Source: TMP-86 sp031394735
Lineage (GTDB): Bacteria > Pseudomonadota > Gammaproteobacteria > Steroidobacterales > Steroidobacteraceae
Reading direction: 5' to 3'
Assembly: GCA_031394735.1 (NCBI GenBank)
Contig: JANMXI010000301.1
Coordinates: forward strand, 1-50,516
DNA length: 50,516 nucleotides
Positions within the stretch are counted from its first letter, which is position 1, and each line of letters begins with the position of its first letter. A program made the translations under genes and the position numbers. Shown here piece by piece: positions 24,669 through 33,873 of this stretch. The notes under the pieces are model-generated. The model was given only the letters and a program-made list of their open reading frames with translations, ran no database searches and was not told where the DNA came from.

Positions 24669-27098
24669 ATGTCGGCGCAAAGCACGCCGTCCATTTGTGC
24701 AAAACGGGAGGGGGCAGTGGCTAAAACATCTTCATCGATGATTGCAGTTTCGTTGATTTTGGGCATTGGGGGCGGCCTGACATCGATTTCCGCGGGTGCG
24801 GCGGATCTCAAGGCCGGCGATTCCAAGCAAGCCGAAGTCGTCGGTTTGGACGAAATCATCGTGCAAGCTCAAAAACGGTCGGAAAATCTTCAGTCCGTGC
24901 CGTTGGCGGTGAGCGCTGTGAATGCAGAGATCATCGAGCGATTTCATTCCCGTGATCTTCTGGATCTGGGCAGCATTGCGCCCAACATGATCGTGGATCC
25001 CATTCTCGGCAACGCAACTGCCGCAGTCTCGATCCGCGGCATGCAGTTAAATGATGTCGAAAAGTCATTCGACCCCGCGGTGGCCGTCTATTCCGACGGC
25101 GTTTACCTGGCCAGTACGACTGGCGCTTTGCTCAACGTTTTCGACGCCGAAGCGGTTGAAGTGCTGCGCGGACCGCAAGGCACGCTGTTCGGGCGCAACA
25201 CGATCGGTGGGCTGGTCAACGTAAGACGCGCCAAGCCATCTGGCGAGTGGGGCGGCAAGGTAATGTTGACCGCCGGGAGCTTCGGTGAATTCGATTTCAA
25301 AGGCGCGTTGAATCTTCCCTCCTTCGCCGATGGCAAGTTCAAAGCGAAGCTGAGCGGAGTACGTTTGAAGGGCGGCGGATATTTTCATAACGTGACCCGC
25401 GATCGCCGTGAAGGCGACAACGATTTCAAGATGGGCAGCATTTCATTGCTGTACACCCCGAACGATGTGGCGGAGTTTGAGCTCACCTACGATCGTATCG
25501 ACGATAATACGCCGACGCGGCCCGTTACATCGATAACCGGGCCTGGAGAGCTGTTTTGCACGGCGGCGGTGGGCAATCTGGGTTGCGGACAACCGACCAG
25601 CGATGCATCGTTTCACCGGCGTCCCACCACGTCAATGGACCAACCGGCGTTCCTGAAGACCGATGCATTGACATTGCACGGTTCCTACGAAGTGGCGCCG
25701 GGCCATCAGTTGCTGACCATCATCGGCTGGCGCAAGACCAAGGAAGATGCGATTCAAGAGTTCGACGGCGTGGCTGCGACCTTGTTCAGTACCGAGCGTC
25801 CGCAGAAATCGCGGCAGTTCAGTGCTGAGTTGCGTTATCAAGGCAGCTATGACACCTCGAAGCTGGTCGCAGGCGTGTACTTCTGGGACAGTAATTTCAA
25901 TAATCGTCAGCGTACCTATTTTTTCGGCGGTGAGGTCCCCGGTGTTGACCACGATCAAACCTCGAAGGATTACGCGGCGTTTGGCCAATGGGATTGGGAC
26001 TTCAGCAGCGATTGGACGCTGTCCCTCGGCGGCCGGTACACCAAGGAGAAAAAGCACGCATGCGGCGGCACCGGCATCGGGCCGATTGCGGGACGACCAA
26101 TATTGACCGCGTTCGGCGATTGCGATGCGGGAGTTCGCGCCGCCGTGGATGCCAACGGCGCACCCATCTATGCCTCCGGGTTCACGAACATTGCCGGCCA
26201 ATTCGTACCGGTGAGCGGCAGCGAGTCCTGGTCTCGATTCACGCCTCGCGTCGCCGTGACTTACAAGTACGACCACGGCATCGTCTATGCGCAATACTCC
26301 GAAGGCTTCCGCTCCGGCGGTTTCAACGGCCGGGCTACCAGCGCAAGTTCGTTGGGTCCCTACCAGCCTGAAAAAGTGAAGAGCTTCGAACTGGGCCTGA
26401 AGGGCAACTGGTACGACAATCGTCTGCAGGCGAACTTTGCGGCTTTCACCACCGACTATCAGGACAAGCAGGAAGATGTGGTGTTCGCCGATCCGGTGTC
26501 GGTCACGGTCACGGTCGTGCAAAACGCGGCAAAGGCCAAAATCAACGGCTTTGAGGCTGAACTCAAGGCAGTCCCAGTCGAAGGTTTGACGCTTGGTCTC
26601 AACCTCGGTTGGCTTGATGCAAAATACAAAGATTATCTGGATCAGGGCGCCAATCTTGCCGGAGCCGCGCCCGCGCTCGTGACCGTTGATAAGAGCAGCT
26701 TCAAGTTGCGCCGTGCGCCCAAGTTGACGGCCGATTTGAACGCGAATTATCGCTTTCCTGTGGGCAATGGTCATGTCGCGTTCAGTGCCGACTACAATTG
26801 GAAGGACGACTATTACATCATCGCCAACACCGTGACCTATGCGAACCCGAATCCTGGTTTTATCAAGAGCCATGGGGTGCTCAACGCTTCTATCGACTAT
26901 GAACTGGAGCGTATGAAGATCTCGGTGTTTGGCAAGAACATCACCAATACCGATTACTTCCAGCATGTCTTGGACGTCGGAACCAGTTTCGGCGCCACAC
27001 CGACCGATTCCACGCCGGTTGCCCAGCCTGGCCTGTGGACCTTCGGGACAATCAACGCGCCAGCAACCTACGGTGTCGAATTGCAGCTCAAGTTCTGA
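24669..27098 (+). CDS. TonB-dependent outer membrane receptor
   Basis: This 809-residue receptor has a signal region (hydrophobic core ~24-44, cleavage near SAGAA-DL), a TonB box DEIIVQAQKR (61-70), an N-terminal plug domain (VPLAVSAVNAEII to RGPQGTLFGRNTIGGLVNV) and a 22-strand-type barrel ending in aromatic/Phe (LQLKF). It resembles the receptors of Sphingomonads and related degraders that take up large hydrophobic or aromatic compounds, rather than iron-siderophore receptors. It is the first gene of a tightly packed operon; the amidohydrolase gene starts 1 nt after its stop. Confidence 0.94.
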   Translation: MSAQSTPSICAKREGAVAKTSSSMIAVSLILGIGGGLTSISAGAADLKAGDSKQAEVVGLDEIIVQAQKRSENLQSVPLAVSAVNAEIIERFHSRDLLDLGSIAPNMIVDPILGNATAAVSIRGMQLNDVEKSFDPAVAVYSDGVYLASTTGALLNVFDAEAVEVLRGPQGTLFGRNTIGGLVNVRRAKPSGEWGGKVMLTAGSFGEFDFKGALNLPSFADGKFKAKLSGVRLKGGGYFHNVTRDRREGDNDFKMGSISLLYTPNDVAEFELTYDRIDDNTPTRPVTSITGPGELFCTAAVGNLGCGQPTSDASFHRRPTTSMDQPAFLKTDALTLHGSYEVAPGHQLLTIIGWRKTKEDAIQEFDGVAATLFSTERPQKSRQFSAELRYQGSYDTSKLVAGVYFWDSNFNNRQRTYFFGGEVPGVDHDQTSKDYAAFGQWDWDFSSDWTLSLGGRYTKEKKHACGGTGIGPIAGRPILTAFGDCDAGVRAAVDANGAPIYASGFTNIAGQFVPVSGSESWSRFTPRVAVTYKYDHGIVYAQYSEGFRSGGFNGRATSASSLGPYQPEKVKSFELGLKGNWYDNRLQANFAAFTTDYQDKQEDVVFADPVSVTVTVVQNAAKAKINGFEAELKAVPVEGLTLGLNLGWLDAKYKDYLDQGANLAGAAPALVTVDKSSFKLRRAPKLTADLNANYRFPVGNGHVAFSADYNWKDDYYIIANTVTYANPNPGFIKSHGVLNASIDYELERMKISVFGKNITNTDYFQHVLDVGTSFGATPTDSTPVAQPGLWTFGTINAPATYGVELQLKF

Positions 27099-27099
27099 C

Positions 27100-28443
27100 A
27101 TGAGTGCTGCGGTACTCTTCCAGCACTGCAACGTCATCGACGGCACGGGCACCCCCGCCCGTGCCGTCGACGTGCTGGTGGAAGGGGATAAGATCACCGC
27201 GCTGGGCGAGGAAGCGGCCGCGCGCGCCGCGACGCTGAGTTCGACCCGACGCATCAGTGAGCCGGGTGCGACGCTCATGCCCGGGCTCATCGACGCGCAT
27301 TGCCACGTCACCTTCGACGCGCCGCGCTCCAACGACGAATTGTTTTTTCATCGCCGCCCGGGCTTGTCTGCCATCATCGCCGCGGCCGATGTGCGCAAGA
27401 TTCTGTGTGCCGGCGTCACCGGGTTCTTCGACGCAGATTCCATTTTCGAGATCGGCGCGGATCTGCGCGATGCCATCGAGGCCGGTGTGGTCGAAGGACC
27501 GCGAATGACCACCGGCGGTCACGCGCTGCTGACCTCGGTGGGCGGTACGGCGGGACGGTTGTTCCCGGACGAAGGCATTCGCGGCTATGCGGTCATCGTG
27601 CGTTCGCGTGACGAAATCGTCGCCGAGGTCCGCCGTCAGATCAAACACGGCGTGGACTGGATCAAAGTGCATGTCACGGGACTGATTCCGCGGCAGCGCT
27701 CGCGCGGCGAACTCACCGTCTGGTCCTTCGACGAATTGCGCACGGTGTGCGATGCGGCGCATGCGCTGGGCATTCCCGTGGTCGGGCATTGCCGCAATGC
27801 CAGCAGTACGCGGGATGCCGCGCGCGCGGGCTTCGACATGATTCTACATGCCACGCACATGGACGAGGAGGCCTTTGAGGCCGTGTGCGAACGCAAGGTG
27901 CCGGTCGTGCCGACCTTCGCATTCCAGGCGAATCTGGCCGATTATGGTGACGCGGTGCACGCGGACCCTGCGCTGCAGGAGATGTTTCGGCGCGAAATTG
28001 CCGACTCGGCGGTGATGCTGCAGCGGCTGCATGCAGCCGGCGTTCCCCTGCTGTGCGGCACAGAGAGCGGATTTTCGCTTACGCCGCTCGGACAGTGGCA
28101 TTACCGCGAACTCGAAGTGTTCGTACGCGATCTGGGTTTCACGCCGCTGCAGGCCATCCGCGCCGCGACGTTCGATGCGGCTCGTGCGCTGCGCATGGAG
28201 GGCCAGGTGGGAAAGATAGCCGTGGGTCAGCTCGCCGACATCATTATCGTGCAAGGCGATCCTTCCAAGGACGTCACGGTTCTTGGCGACCCGGCCAACA
28301 TGAAGCACGTCATGGCCGACGGCCGATTCGTCGACCTGCAGCGTCCTGAGCGCGCGCGCCGTTCGATTCCCGGCTGGCGCGTCAGTCTGTATTCCAGCGA
28401 AATATTGACGCGTGAGCTGGCACTGCGCGACCGGACGCACTGA
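27100..28443 (+). CDS. Amidohydrolase-family protein (imidazolonepropionase/prolidase-like)
   Basis: This 447-residue cytoplasmic hydrolase has the HxH metal motif H67/H69 (GLIDAHCH), the IKVHVTG Lys motif, VGHCRN and LHATHM His motifs, and GTESG where most relatives read GTDSG (the last metal ligand Asp is Glu here). The C-terminal beta sandwich reads KIAVGQLADIIIVQGDP. It would open a cyclic amide, lactone or similar ring. It starts 1 nt after the TonB receptor stop and ends 2 nt before the first P450, so it belongs to the operon. Confidence 0.82.
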   Translation: MSAAVLFQHCNVIDGTGTPARAVDVLVEGDKITALGEEAAARAATLSSTRRISEPGATLMPGLIDAHCHVTFDAPRSNDELFFHRRPGLSAIIAAADVRKILCAGVTGFFDADSIFEIGADLRDAIEAGVVEGPRMTTGGHALLTSVGGTAGRLFPDEGIRGYAVIVRSRDEIVAEVRRQIKHGVDWIKVHVTGLIPRQRSRGELTVWSFDELRTVCDAAHALGIPVVGHCRNASSTRDAARAGFDMILHATHMDEEAFEAVCERKVPVVPTFAFQANLADYGDAVHADPALQEMFRREIADSAVMLQRLHAAGVPLLCGTESGFSLTPLGQWHYRELEVFVRDLGFTPLQAIRAATFDAARALRMEGQVGKIAVGQLADIIIVQGDPSKDVTVLGDPANMKHVMADGRFVDLQRPERARRSIPGWRVSLYSSEILTRELALRDRTH

Positions 28444-28445
28444 GC

Positions 28446-29660
28446 GTGGCAACGATCAACGTCACCGGATTTCGCGAGGCGCAGCAGACATTGTCCCTGC
28501 CGGATTTGAAGCAGGCCCTGTATGACGAAGGCGCCGCGTTGATGGACCAGGTGCTGGTGACGTTGCACGGCGAGGAGCATCGCCGCCGCCGCCTGCTGGA
28601 AATGAAGATCTTCAGGAAAGATTTCTTCGCCTATTACGAAAGCCAGGTGTTTCCGCAGGTCATCCGCGAAACGCTGCTGCCGTTCGTCACCGCGGTCAGC
28701 GCGGATCTGGTGGACGTGGCCTATCAGTGCATGGTCGGTCTGACGGCCGATTTCGCCGGCATCGACCGGCCGCTGCGCACCGAATCCGAAACGGCCGACC
28801 TGGTGCGATTGCTGCGTGTCTTCGGCAATGCCGCCACCGTGGGCCAGTTCAAAGGCTCGCGCGAGGAGTTCGCCGCGCTCAAAGCCTCGATTGCGCAGGG
28901 CATGCAAGATTTCGAAGCGCGCTATTTCAACCCGTCCGTGGCGCGCCGCGAGGCGCTGATCGCGCAATACCGCCAGGGCCTGGTGGCCGAGGACAACCTG
29001 CCGCGCGACATCCTGACCCTGCTGGTGCGCAATGAGGATCAGCTGGATCTGCCGCGCGATATGATCCTGCGCGAAACGGCCTTTTATTTCCTCGCCGGCG
29101 CGCACACCTCCGTGCATTCGATCTCGCATGTCATGCATGAATTGTTCGCACTCTGTGAACGCAACCCGTCAGTTCGACGGCGCCTGCTGGCCGAGCCGCT
29201 GTACCTGCAGCGCTGCGTGCACGAAAGTTTCCGGCTCCATCCTGCCAGTCCCGTGTCCAAGCGACGGCCGCTGTGCCCGGTGGCGCTGCCACAGGGTGAG
29301 CCGGCTACCGAAGTCGATACGGTCATCGTGGATTTGTTCCGCGCCAATCGCCAGACGGATTTTTTCGGCGAGGACGCGACGGCGTTCAATCCGGATCGCG
29401 CCAAGACACCGCCGCACATGCCCTACGGTCTGACTTTCGGCGTCGGAGTCCACAGCTGCCTGGGCAAGAATCTGGCCGCCGGCGACATTCCCAAGGCCAA
29501 CACCGACCCTGCGCATCACCAATACGGCACGGTCACGCTGCTGGCGCGCGAACTGCTGGCGCATGGCGCGCAGCCGGATCCGAGTCAGGCGCCGCAGCAG
29601 GATCTGAGCACGGAACGCGAAACCTGGCTGCGCTATCCGATCCTGTTCGCGCCGCCGTGA
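28446..29660 (+). CDS. Cytochrome P450, first of a tandem pair
   Basis: This 404-residue soluble P450 has a haem-binding loop FGVGVHSCLG with the axial Cys C338, an ExxR motif (E260-R263), and a C-helix-type HGEEHRRRR segment. The I-helix centre reads AGAHT (217-221): the usual acidic residue before Thr is His220, while Thr221 is kept. This should change proton delivery and oxygen activation. The GTG start is 2 nt after the amidohydrolase stop. Its stop overlaps the GTG of the next P450. It is clearly paralogous to that gene (about the same order of motifs at the same positions). Redox partners are not in the window. Confidence 0.92.
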   Translation: MATINVTGFREAQQTLSLPDLKQALYDEGAALMDQVLVTLHGEEHRRRRLLEMKIFRKDFFAYYESQVFPQVIRETLLPFVTAVSADLVDVAYQCMVGLTADFAGIDRPLRTESETADLVRLLRVFGNAATVGQFKGSREEFAALKASIAQGMQDFEARYFNPSVARREALIAQYRQGLVAEDNLPRDILTLLVRNEDQLDLPRDMILRETAFYFLAGAHTSVHSISHVMHELFALCERNPSVRRRLLAEPLYLQRCVHESFRLHPASPVSKRRPLCPVALPQGEPATEVDTVIVDLFRANRQTDFFGEDATAFNPDRAKTPPHMPYGLTFGVGVHSCLGKNLAAGDIPKANTDPAHHQYGTVTLLARELLAHGAQPDPSQAPQQDLSTERETWLRYPILFAPP

Positions 29661-30859
29661 AACAGTCCATCGTGACGGGTTTCGAGGAGGCGGGCGCCGC
29701 CTTGCGCAACCCGGATCTGGCGCAATCCATGTACGAGGCGGGCGCCGTCGTCATGGACAAGGTGCTGCTGACGTTGCACGGTGAGGAGCATCGTGCGCGA
29801 CGATTGCTGGAGTTTCGCGTCTTTCGCAAGAATTTTTTCGCCTACTACGAGCGCGAAGTGTTCCCCGCCACGCTGCGTGCCACGCTGCAGCCGTACCTTG
29901 CCGCGGGACGCGCCAATCTGATCGAGTTCGGCTATCGCGTCACCATGAATCTGACCGCCGATTTTGCCGGCATCGACCGACCCGCCGGCACGGTGGAGGA
30001 AACCGAATCGCTGTTCCGGCTGGTCAAGACGTTCAGTGAAGGTGCCACGCTGGTGCATTCGACGCGCGATCCTGCCGAAGTTGAGGCAGAGGTGCGGCTG
30101 GCGCTGGTCGCGTTGCAGGAAAAGTTTCTCAGTCCATCAGTCGCACGCCGTCAGGCTATGCTGGCGCAGCTCGCGCGCGGCGAGATCGGCGAGGACGATC
30201 TGCCGCGCGATGTGCTCACGGTGCTGCTGCGCAATGAGGACAAGGTCGATCTGCCGCCGGACGTACTGCTGCGCGAGATGGCGTTTTATCTGCAGGCCGG
30301 ATCGCACAGCACGTCCAACTCCATGGCGCACGCCATGCATGAGATCTTTACCTGGTGCGCGGCGCGCCCGGAAGGTTGGCAGCGGGTGCGCAAGGACCGG
30401 CTGTTCGTGCAGCGCTGCGTGCATGAAAGCCTGCGTTTGCATCCGGCGAGCCCGGTTGCCTGGCGCCGGCCCACCTGCCCGGTGACATTGAAGTCCGGCG
30501 ACCGCCTCGGCAGCCAGGACCGTGTGGTCATCGATCTGGCGGCGGCGAACCGCGATCAACGCATCTTCGGCGCCGATGCCGATGAATTTAAACCCGGCCG
30601 TCCCGTGCCGCCCGGGCAGTTTCCGTTCGGCCTGACCTTTGGCACCGGCGTTCACTCCTGCCTGGGCCGCGAGCTGGATGGTGGGGTCATTCCTAAGGCC
30701 GACGTTGATCCGGCTGCGCATCAATACGGACTGGTGACGCTGCTGGTGGCCGAACTGCTGCAAGCCGGCGCGCAGCCGGACCCGAACGATCCGCCCGTTC
30801 CTGACCAGAATACGCAGCGACAGAATTGGGGCCGTTACCCGGTGGAGTTTCGAGCATGA
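29657..30859 (+). CDS. Cytochrome P450, second of a tandem pair
   Basis: This 400-residue P450 has C335 in FGTGVHSCLG, ExxR at E257-R260 and HGEEHRARR at 41-49. Its I-helix reads AGSHS (214-218): the acid is again His (H217) and the Thr is Ser. It starts by a GTGA overlap with the first P450 and overlaps the SDR gene by ATGA. It looks like a local duplicate that has diverged, so the two may act on successive intermediates or form a heteromer. The substrate is unknown. Confidence 0.92.
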   Translation: MKQSIVTGFEEAGAALRNPDLAQSMYEAGAVVMDKVLLTLHGEEHRARRLLEFRVFRKNFFAYYEREVFPATLRATLQPYLAAGRANLIEFGYRVTMNLTADFAGIDRPAGTVEETESLFRLVKTFSEGATLVHSTRDPAEVEAEVRLALVALQEKFLSPSVARRQAMLAQLARGEIGEDDLPRDVLTVLLRNEDKVDLPPDVLLREMAFYLQAGSHSTSNSMAHAMHEIFTWCAARPEGWQRVRKDRLFVQRCVHESLRLHPASPVAWRRPTCPVTLKSGDRLGSQDRVVIDLAAANRDQRIFGADADEFKPGRPVPPGQFPFGLTFGTGVHSCLGRELDGGVIPKADVDPAAHQYGLVTLLVAELLQAGAQPDPNDPPVPDQNTQRQNWGRYPVEFRA

Positions 30860-31596
30860 AGTGCATGATGGTGACCGGCGCAGGCGCGGGGATCGGCGAG
30901 GCCATTGCCCGCGCGGCTGCCGCTGCGGGCTATCGTGTGGTGGTGCTGGATATCGATGCCGCGCGCGCCGCTGCCGTCGCCGGCGACTTGCCGGAGGGCA
31001 TCGGCTGTGGTGTCGATGTCAGCGACGAAGTGGCTGTCGAGGCGGTGTTGCAGAAGCTGAAGGCGGTGCCGGACGTGCTGGTCAACAATGCCGGCATCGT
31101 ACGCTTCGGTCCGCTGCTCGAGCAAAGCCTCGATGCCTTCAAAGCGGCGGTGAACGTCAACCTCATCGGCAGTTTTGTGACCGCGCGCGCCGTGGCGCGC
31201 GGTATGCTTGCGCGCGGCTCGGGCGTCATCATCAACATGTCCTCGATCAACGCGACCCATCCGGCGCCCGGTTCCGGCGCGTATCCGGCCACCAAGGCAG
31301 CCATCGTTTCACTGACCCAGCACATGGCGCTGGAGTGGGGGCCGGGCGGCGTGCGCGTCAATGCGATTGCGCCGGGCTTCATCGATGCCGGCATGTCGAG
31401 CCCGATCTATGCGAATCCGCGCGTACGCGAATTGCGCGGCGGTGCCGTGCCGCAGCGTCGCCTTGGAACGGCGCAGGACATCGCCAATGCGGTGCTGTTT
31501 CTGGCTTCCGAGCAAGGCTCCTACATCAACGGGCACGAACTAGTCGTCGACGGTGGCGTGGTGAACAGCGTGCTGGCTGGATTGCCGCGCGAATAG
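30856..31596 (+). CDS. Short-chain dehydrogenase/reductase (SDR 1)
   Basis: This 246-residue classical SDR has the cofactor loop TGAGAGIG, NNAG, catalytic Ser in NMSS (129-130), Y143 and K147 (YPATK). The C-terminal VDGG motif is FabG-like. It presumably oxidizes an alcohol made by the P450s or hydrolases. The ATG at 30856 overlaps the P450 stop; an earlier in-frame start is rejected. Confidence 0.92.
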   Translation: MKCMMVTGAGAGIGEAIARAAAAAGYRVVVLDIDAARAAAVAGDLPEGIGCGVDVSDEVAVEAVLQKLKAVPDVLVNNAGIVRFGPLLEQSLDAFKAAVNVNLIGSFVTARAVARGMLARGSGVIINMSSINATHPAPGSGAYPATKAAIVSLTQHMALEWGPGGVRVNAIAPGFIDAGMSSPIYANPRVRELRGGAVPQRRLGTAQDIANAVLFLASEQGSYINGHELVVDGGVVNSVLAGLPRE

Positions 31597-31609
31597 CGGG
31601 CCAACGCTC

Positions 31610-32323
31610 ATGCAGCATGTGCTGATAGCCGGTGGTATCTATCACGAGTTCGAACGAAGTGCCGCGATTTTGGCGGAACGTTTCGCTGCGTTGAATCTGC
31701 GCACGCAGGTGTTTGCCGAGCCTGAGTCTGCCTTACGCGCGCTGGCCCGGTCCGGCAGCTGCCGGCTGCTGACGGTCAACGCCTTGCGCTTCAGCATGAC
31801 GCAGCACGAAAAATACGCGCCGCTTCGCGACCAGTGGGCTTTCAACCTATCCAGCGCCGGACGCGAGACGCTCGCCAATTACGTCCGGCAGGGCGGATCG
31901 CTGCTCGGCCTGCATACGGCCAGCATTTGTTTCGACGGCTGGGCAGAGTGGGGCGCGATTCTCGGGGCGCAATGGGTGTGGGGCCAGTCCTTTCATCCGC
32001 CGCCAGGTCCGGTGCAGGTTGAGTCGGTCGGACGGAAAGATCCATTGACCCGCGGCACGCAGCCCTTTGAAGTGTTCGACGAGGTCTATCATCACTTGCA
32101 GGTGGATCCGCAGGCGCGGCCGATCTTGCGGGCGCGCACCGTTCCGGACGGGGAGTATCAGCCGGTGATGTGGACTCACCGGTTCGGCAAGGGCCGCGTC
32201 GTTTACGATGCGCTGGGCCACGGCGTCGAGTCGATCAATGAACCGACGCATCGCGAAATCATCGATCGTGCCGCTGCCTGGCTGCTGCAATCGGCTGACG
32301 CCGAAGGAGTGGGACATGCGTGA
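31610..32323 (+). CDS. ThuA-like domain protein
   Basis: This 237-residue protein has the ThuA fold (PF06283; class I glutamine-amidotransferase-like), with GGSLLGLHTAS, FDGWAEWGAILGAQW and the closing GKGRVVYDALGHG. ThuA proteins appear in trehalose/sugar catabolism operons, and related domains in other carbohydrate loci; the reaction is unknown. There is no signal peptide, so it is cytoplasmic. Its stop is overlapped by the next SDR gene, so it is an integral part of the operon. It is unusual in a P450/SDR operon. Confidence 0.82.
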   Translation: MQHVLIAGGIYHEFERSAAILAERFAALNLRTQVFAEPESALRALARSGSCRLLTVNALRFSMTQHEKYAPLRDQWAFNLSSAGRETLANYVRQGGSLLGLHTASICFDGWAEWGAILGAQWVWGQSFHPPPGPVQVESVGRKDPLTRGTQPFEVFDEVYHHLQVDPQARPILRARTVPDGEYQPVMWTHRFGKGRVVYDALGHGVESINEPTHREIIDRAAAWLLQSADAEGVGHA

Positions 32324-33077
32324 GATCGCGGGGCAGTCGGTGTTGATCACGGGCGGCGGCTCGGGACTGGGGGCCGGCACCGCCCGCTATTTCGCTGCGC
32401 GTGGTGCGCGCGTCACGATTTGTGGCCGGCGCCGCGACAAGCTGTCTGAGGTGGCCGGCAGCATCGGCGCGGCCTGTCAGTTCGTCGAAGGCGATATCAC
32501 GCAAACCGCCGACCGCGATTCGATTCTCGCCGCCGCCCTTGCTCATGGCGGCGGGTTGCATGCGTTGATCAACAACGCCGGCAACATGTACCGCGGACCG
32601 ATTGCGACGCTGACGCAGGACAAGTTGCTGGAGATTTTCAACTCCAATGTCATCGCCGCCATGATGCTCACGGGTCTTGCCGTGCCACATCTGGCCAAGA
32701 CCCAGGGCGCGGTGATCTTCATCGGTTCGGTGCATACGCGCCGCGCTTTCCCCGGCGCATCGCCTTATGCCGCGACCAAAGGCGCTGTGGAAGTGTTGAC
32801 CCGTGTGCTTGCCGCCGAATTGGGCGAGCAGCGCATCCGCGTGAATTGCGTGGTACCTGGCGCGGTGCTCACCGAAATCAATCAGCGGGCCGGTCTGTTC
32901 GATGACGACACGGCGCGCCGCCGGCTCGAAGGCATGTCGAGCCTGCATGCGCTGGGCCGCATCGGCACCGAGACCGAAATCGCCGAAGCCATTGGCTATT
33001 TATGCTGTGCGGAATGGACCACGGGCGCCGTCGTCGATGTCGATGGTGGGTTGGGACTGGGATTGACGGCGGGCTGA
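32316..33077 (+). CDS. Short-chain dehydrogenase/reductase (SDR 2)
   Basis: This 253-residue SDR has TGGGSGLG, NNAG, S138, Y151 and K155 (YAATK), with VDVDGG at the end. GAAGGAGTGG precedes the ATG at 32316. It is a close paralogue of the SDR at 35280 (identical motif numbering, matching MREx-G start and HTRRAFPGASPY segment), suggesting duplication inside the operon. Confidence 0.92.
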   Translation: MREIAGQSVLITGGGSGLGAGTARYFAARGARVTICGRRRDKLSEVAGSIGAACQFVEGDITQTADRDSILAAALAHGGGLHALINNAGNMYRGPIATLTQDKLLEIFNSNVIAAMMLTGLAVPHLAKTQGAVIFIGSVHTRRAFPGASPYAATKGAVEVLTRVLAAELGEQRIRVNCVVPGAVLTEINQRAGLFDDDTARRRLEGMSSLHALGRIGTETEIAEAIGYLCCAEWTTGAVVDVDGGLGLGLTAG

Positions 33078-33081
33078 CGAC

Positions 33082-33873
33082 ATGGACCTCGGACTCAACG
33101 ATCGTGTGGTGCTGGTCACCGGCGCAAGCGCCGGGATCGGGCTGGCGGCCGCCGAATCCTTCCGCAAGGAAGGGGCGCGCGTGGCCATCTGTTCGCGCGA
33201 CGAATCCAAGCTCTCACTTGCCTCGCGCCAACTCGACCCCACGGGCAGCGGTGCGGTGTTGGCGGTTCCCAGCGATCTGGCCCAACCGGCCGGTGCAGCC
33301 AAGCTGGTCGAGCATGTGTTGCGCGAGTGGGGCCGGGTCGATGTGCTGGTGAATAATGTCGGCGGACCGCCGCCTGGAAATTTCGCCGCCGCAGATGATG
33401 CCGCCTGGCAGCGCGCCGTCGAACTGACCCTGATGTCGGCGGTGCGGGTCACGCGCGAGGTGCTGCCGGGCATGCAGCAGCGGCGCTGGGGGCGCATCGT
33501 CAATGTCTCCTCCTATTCCGTCAAACAGCCGATCGAGGGCCTGTTGCTGTCGAACAGCATTCGTCTGGCGGTGCTGGGCTGGGCCAAGACGCTCGCCAAC
33601 GAAGTGGCGGTGGACAACGTGCTCGTCAACACGGTGTGCCCAGGATGGACGCGCACGCAGCGCGTGCGGGACATTGTCGAAGACCGTGCCCGCAAGGCGG
33701 CGACCGACAGCAGTGTCGTCGAGGCGGGCATTGCGCGCGGCATTCCCTTGCAACGCTTGGCCGAAGCGCACGAAATCGCCGACGTCATCGTGTTTCTTGC
33801 CTCGGCGCGCGCCAGTTACGTCACCGGCACCGCGTTGCAGGTGGACGGCGGCATGGTGCAGGGCTATCTGTGA
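33082..33873 (+). CDS. Atypical SDR lacking the YxxxK pair (SDR 3)
   Basis: This 263-residue SDR keeps the TGASAGIG cofactor loop, NNVGG and NVSSYSV, but the YxxxK region reads SNSIR (157-161): Tyr is replaced by Ser and Lys by Arg. A similar change is seen in a known SDR subgroup with KQPIxGLxLSN, so it may be a non-classical dehydrogenase, or use another general base. It follows SDR 2 by 4 nt and overlaps the epoxide hydrolase by 3 nt. Confidence 0.88.
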   Translation: MDLGLNDRVVLVTGASAGIGLAAAESFRKEGARVAICSRDESKLSLASRQLDPTGSGAVLAVPSDLAQPAGAAKLVEHVLREWGRVDVLVNNVGGPPPGNFAAADDAAWQRAVELTLMSAVRVTREVLPGMQQRRWGRIVNVSSYSVKQPIEGLLLSNSIRLAVLGWAKTLANEVAVDNVLVNTVCPGWTRTQRVRDIVEDRARKAATDSSVVEAGIARGIPLQRLAEAHEIADVIVFLASARASYVTGTALQVDGGMVQGYL

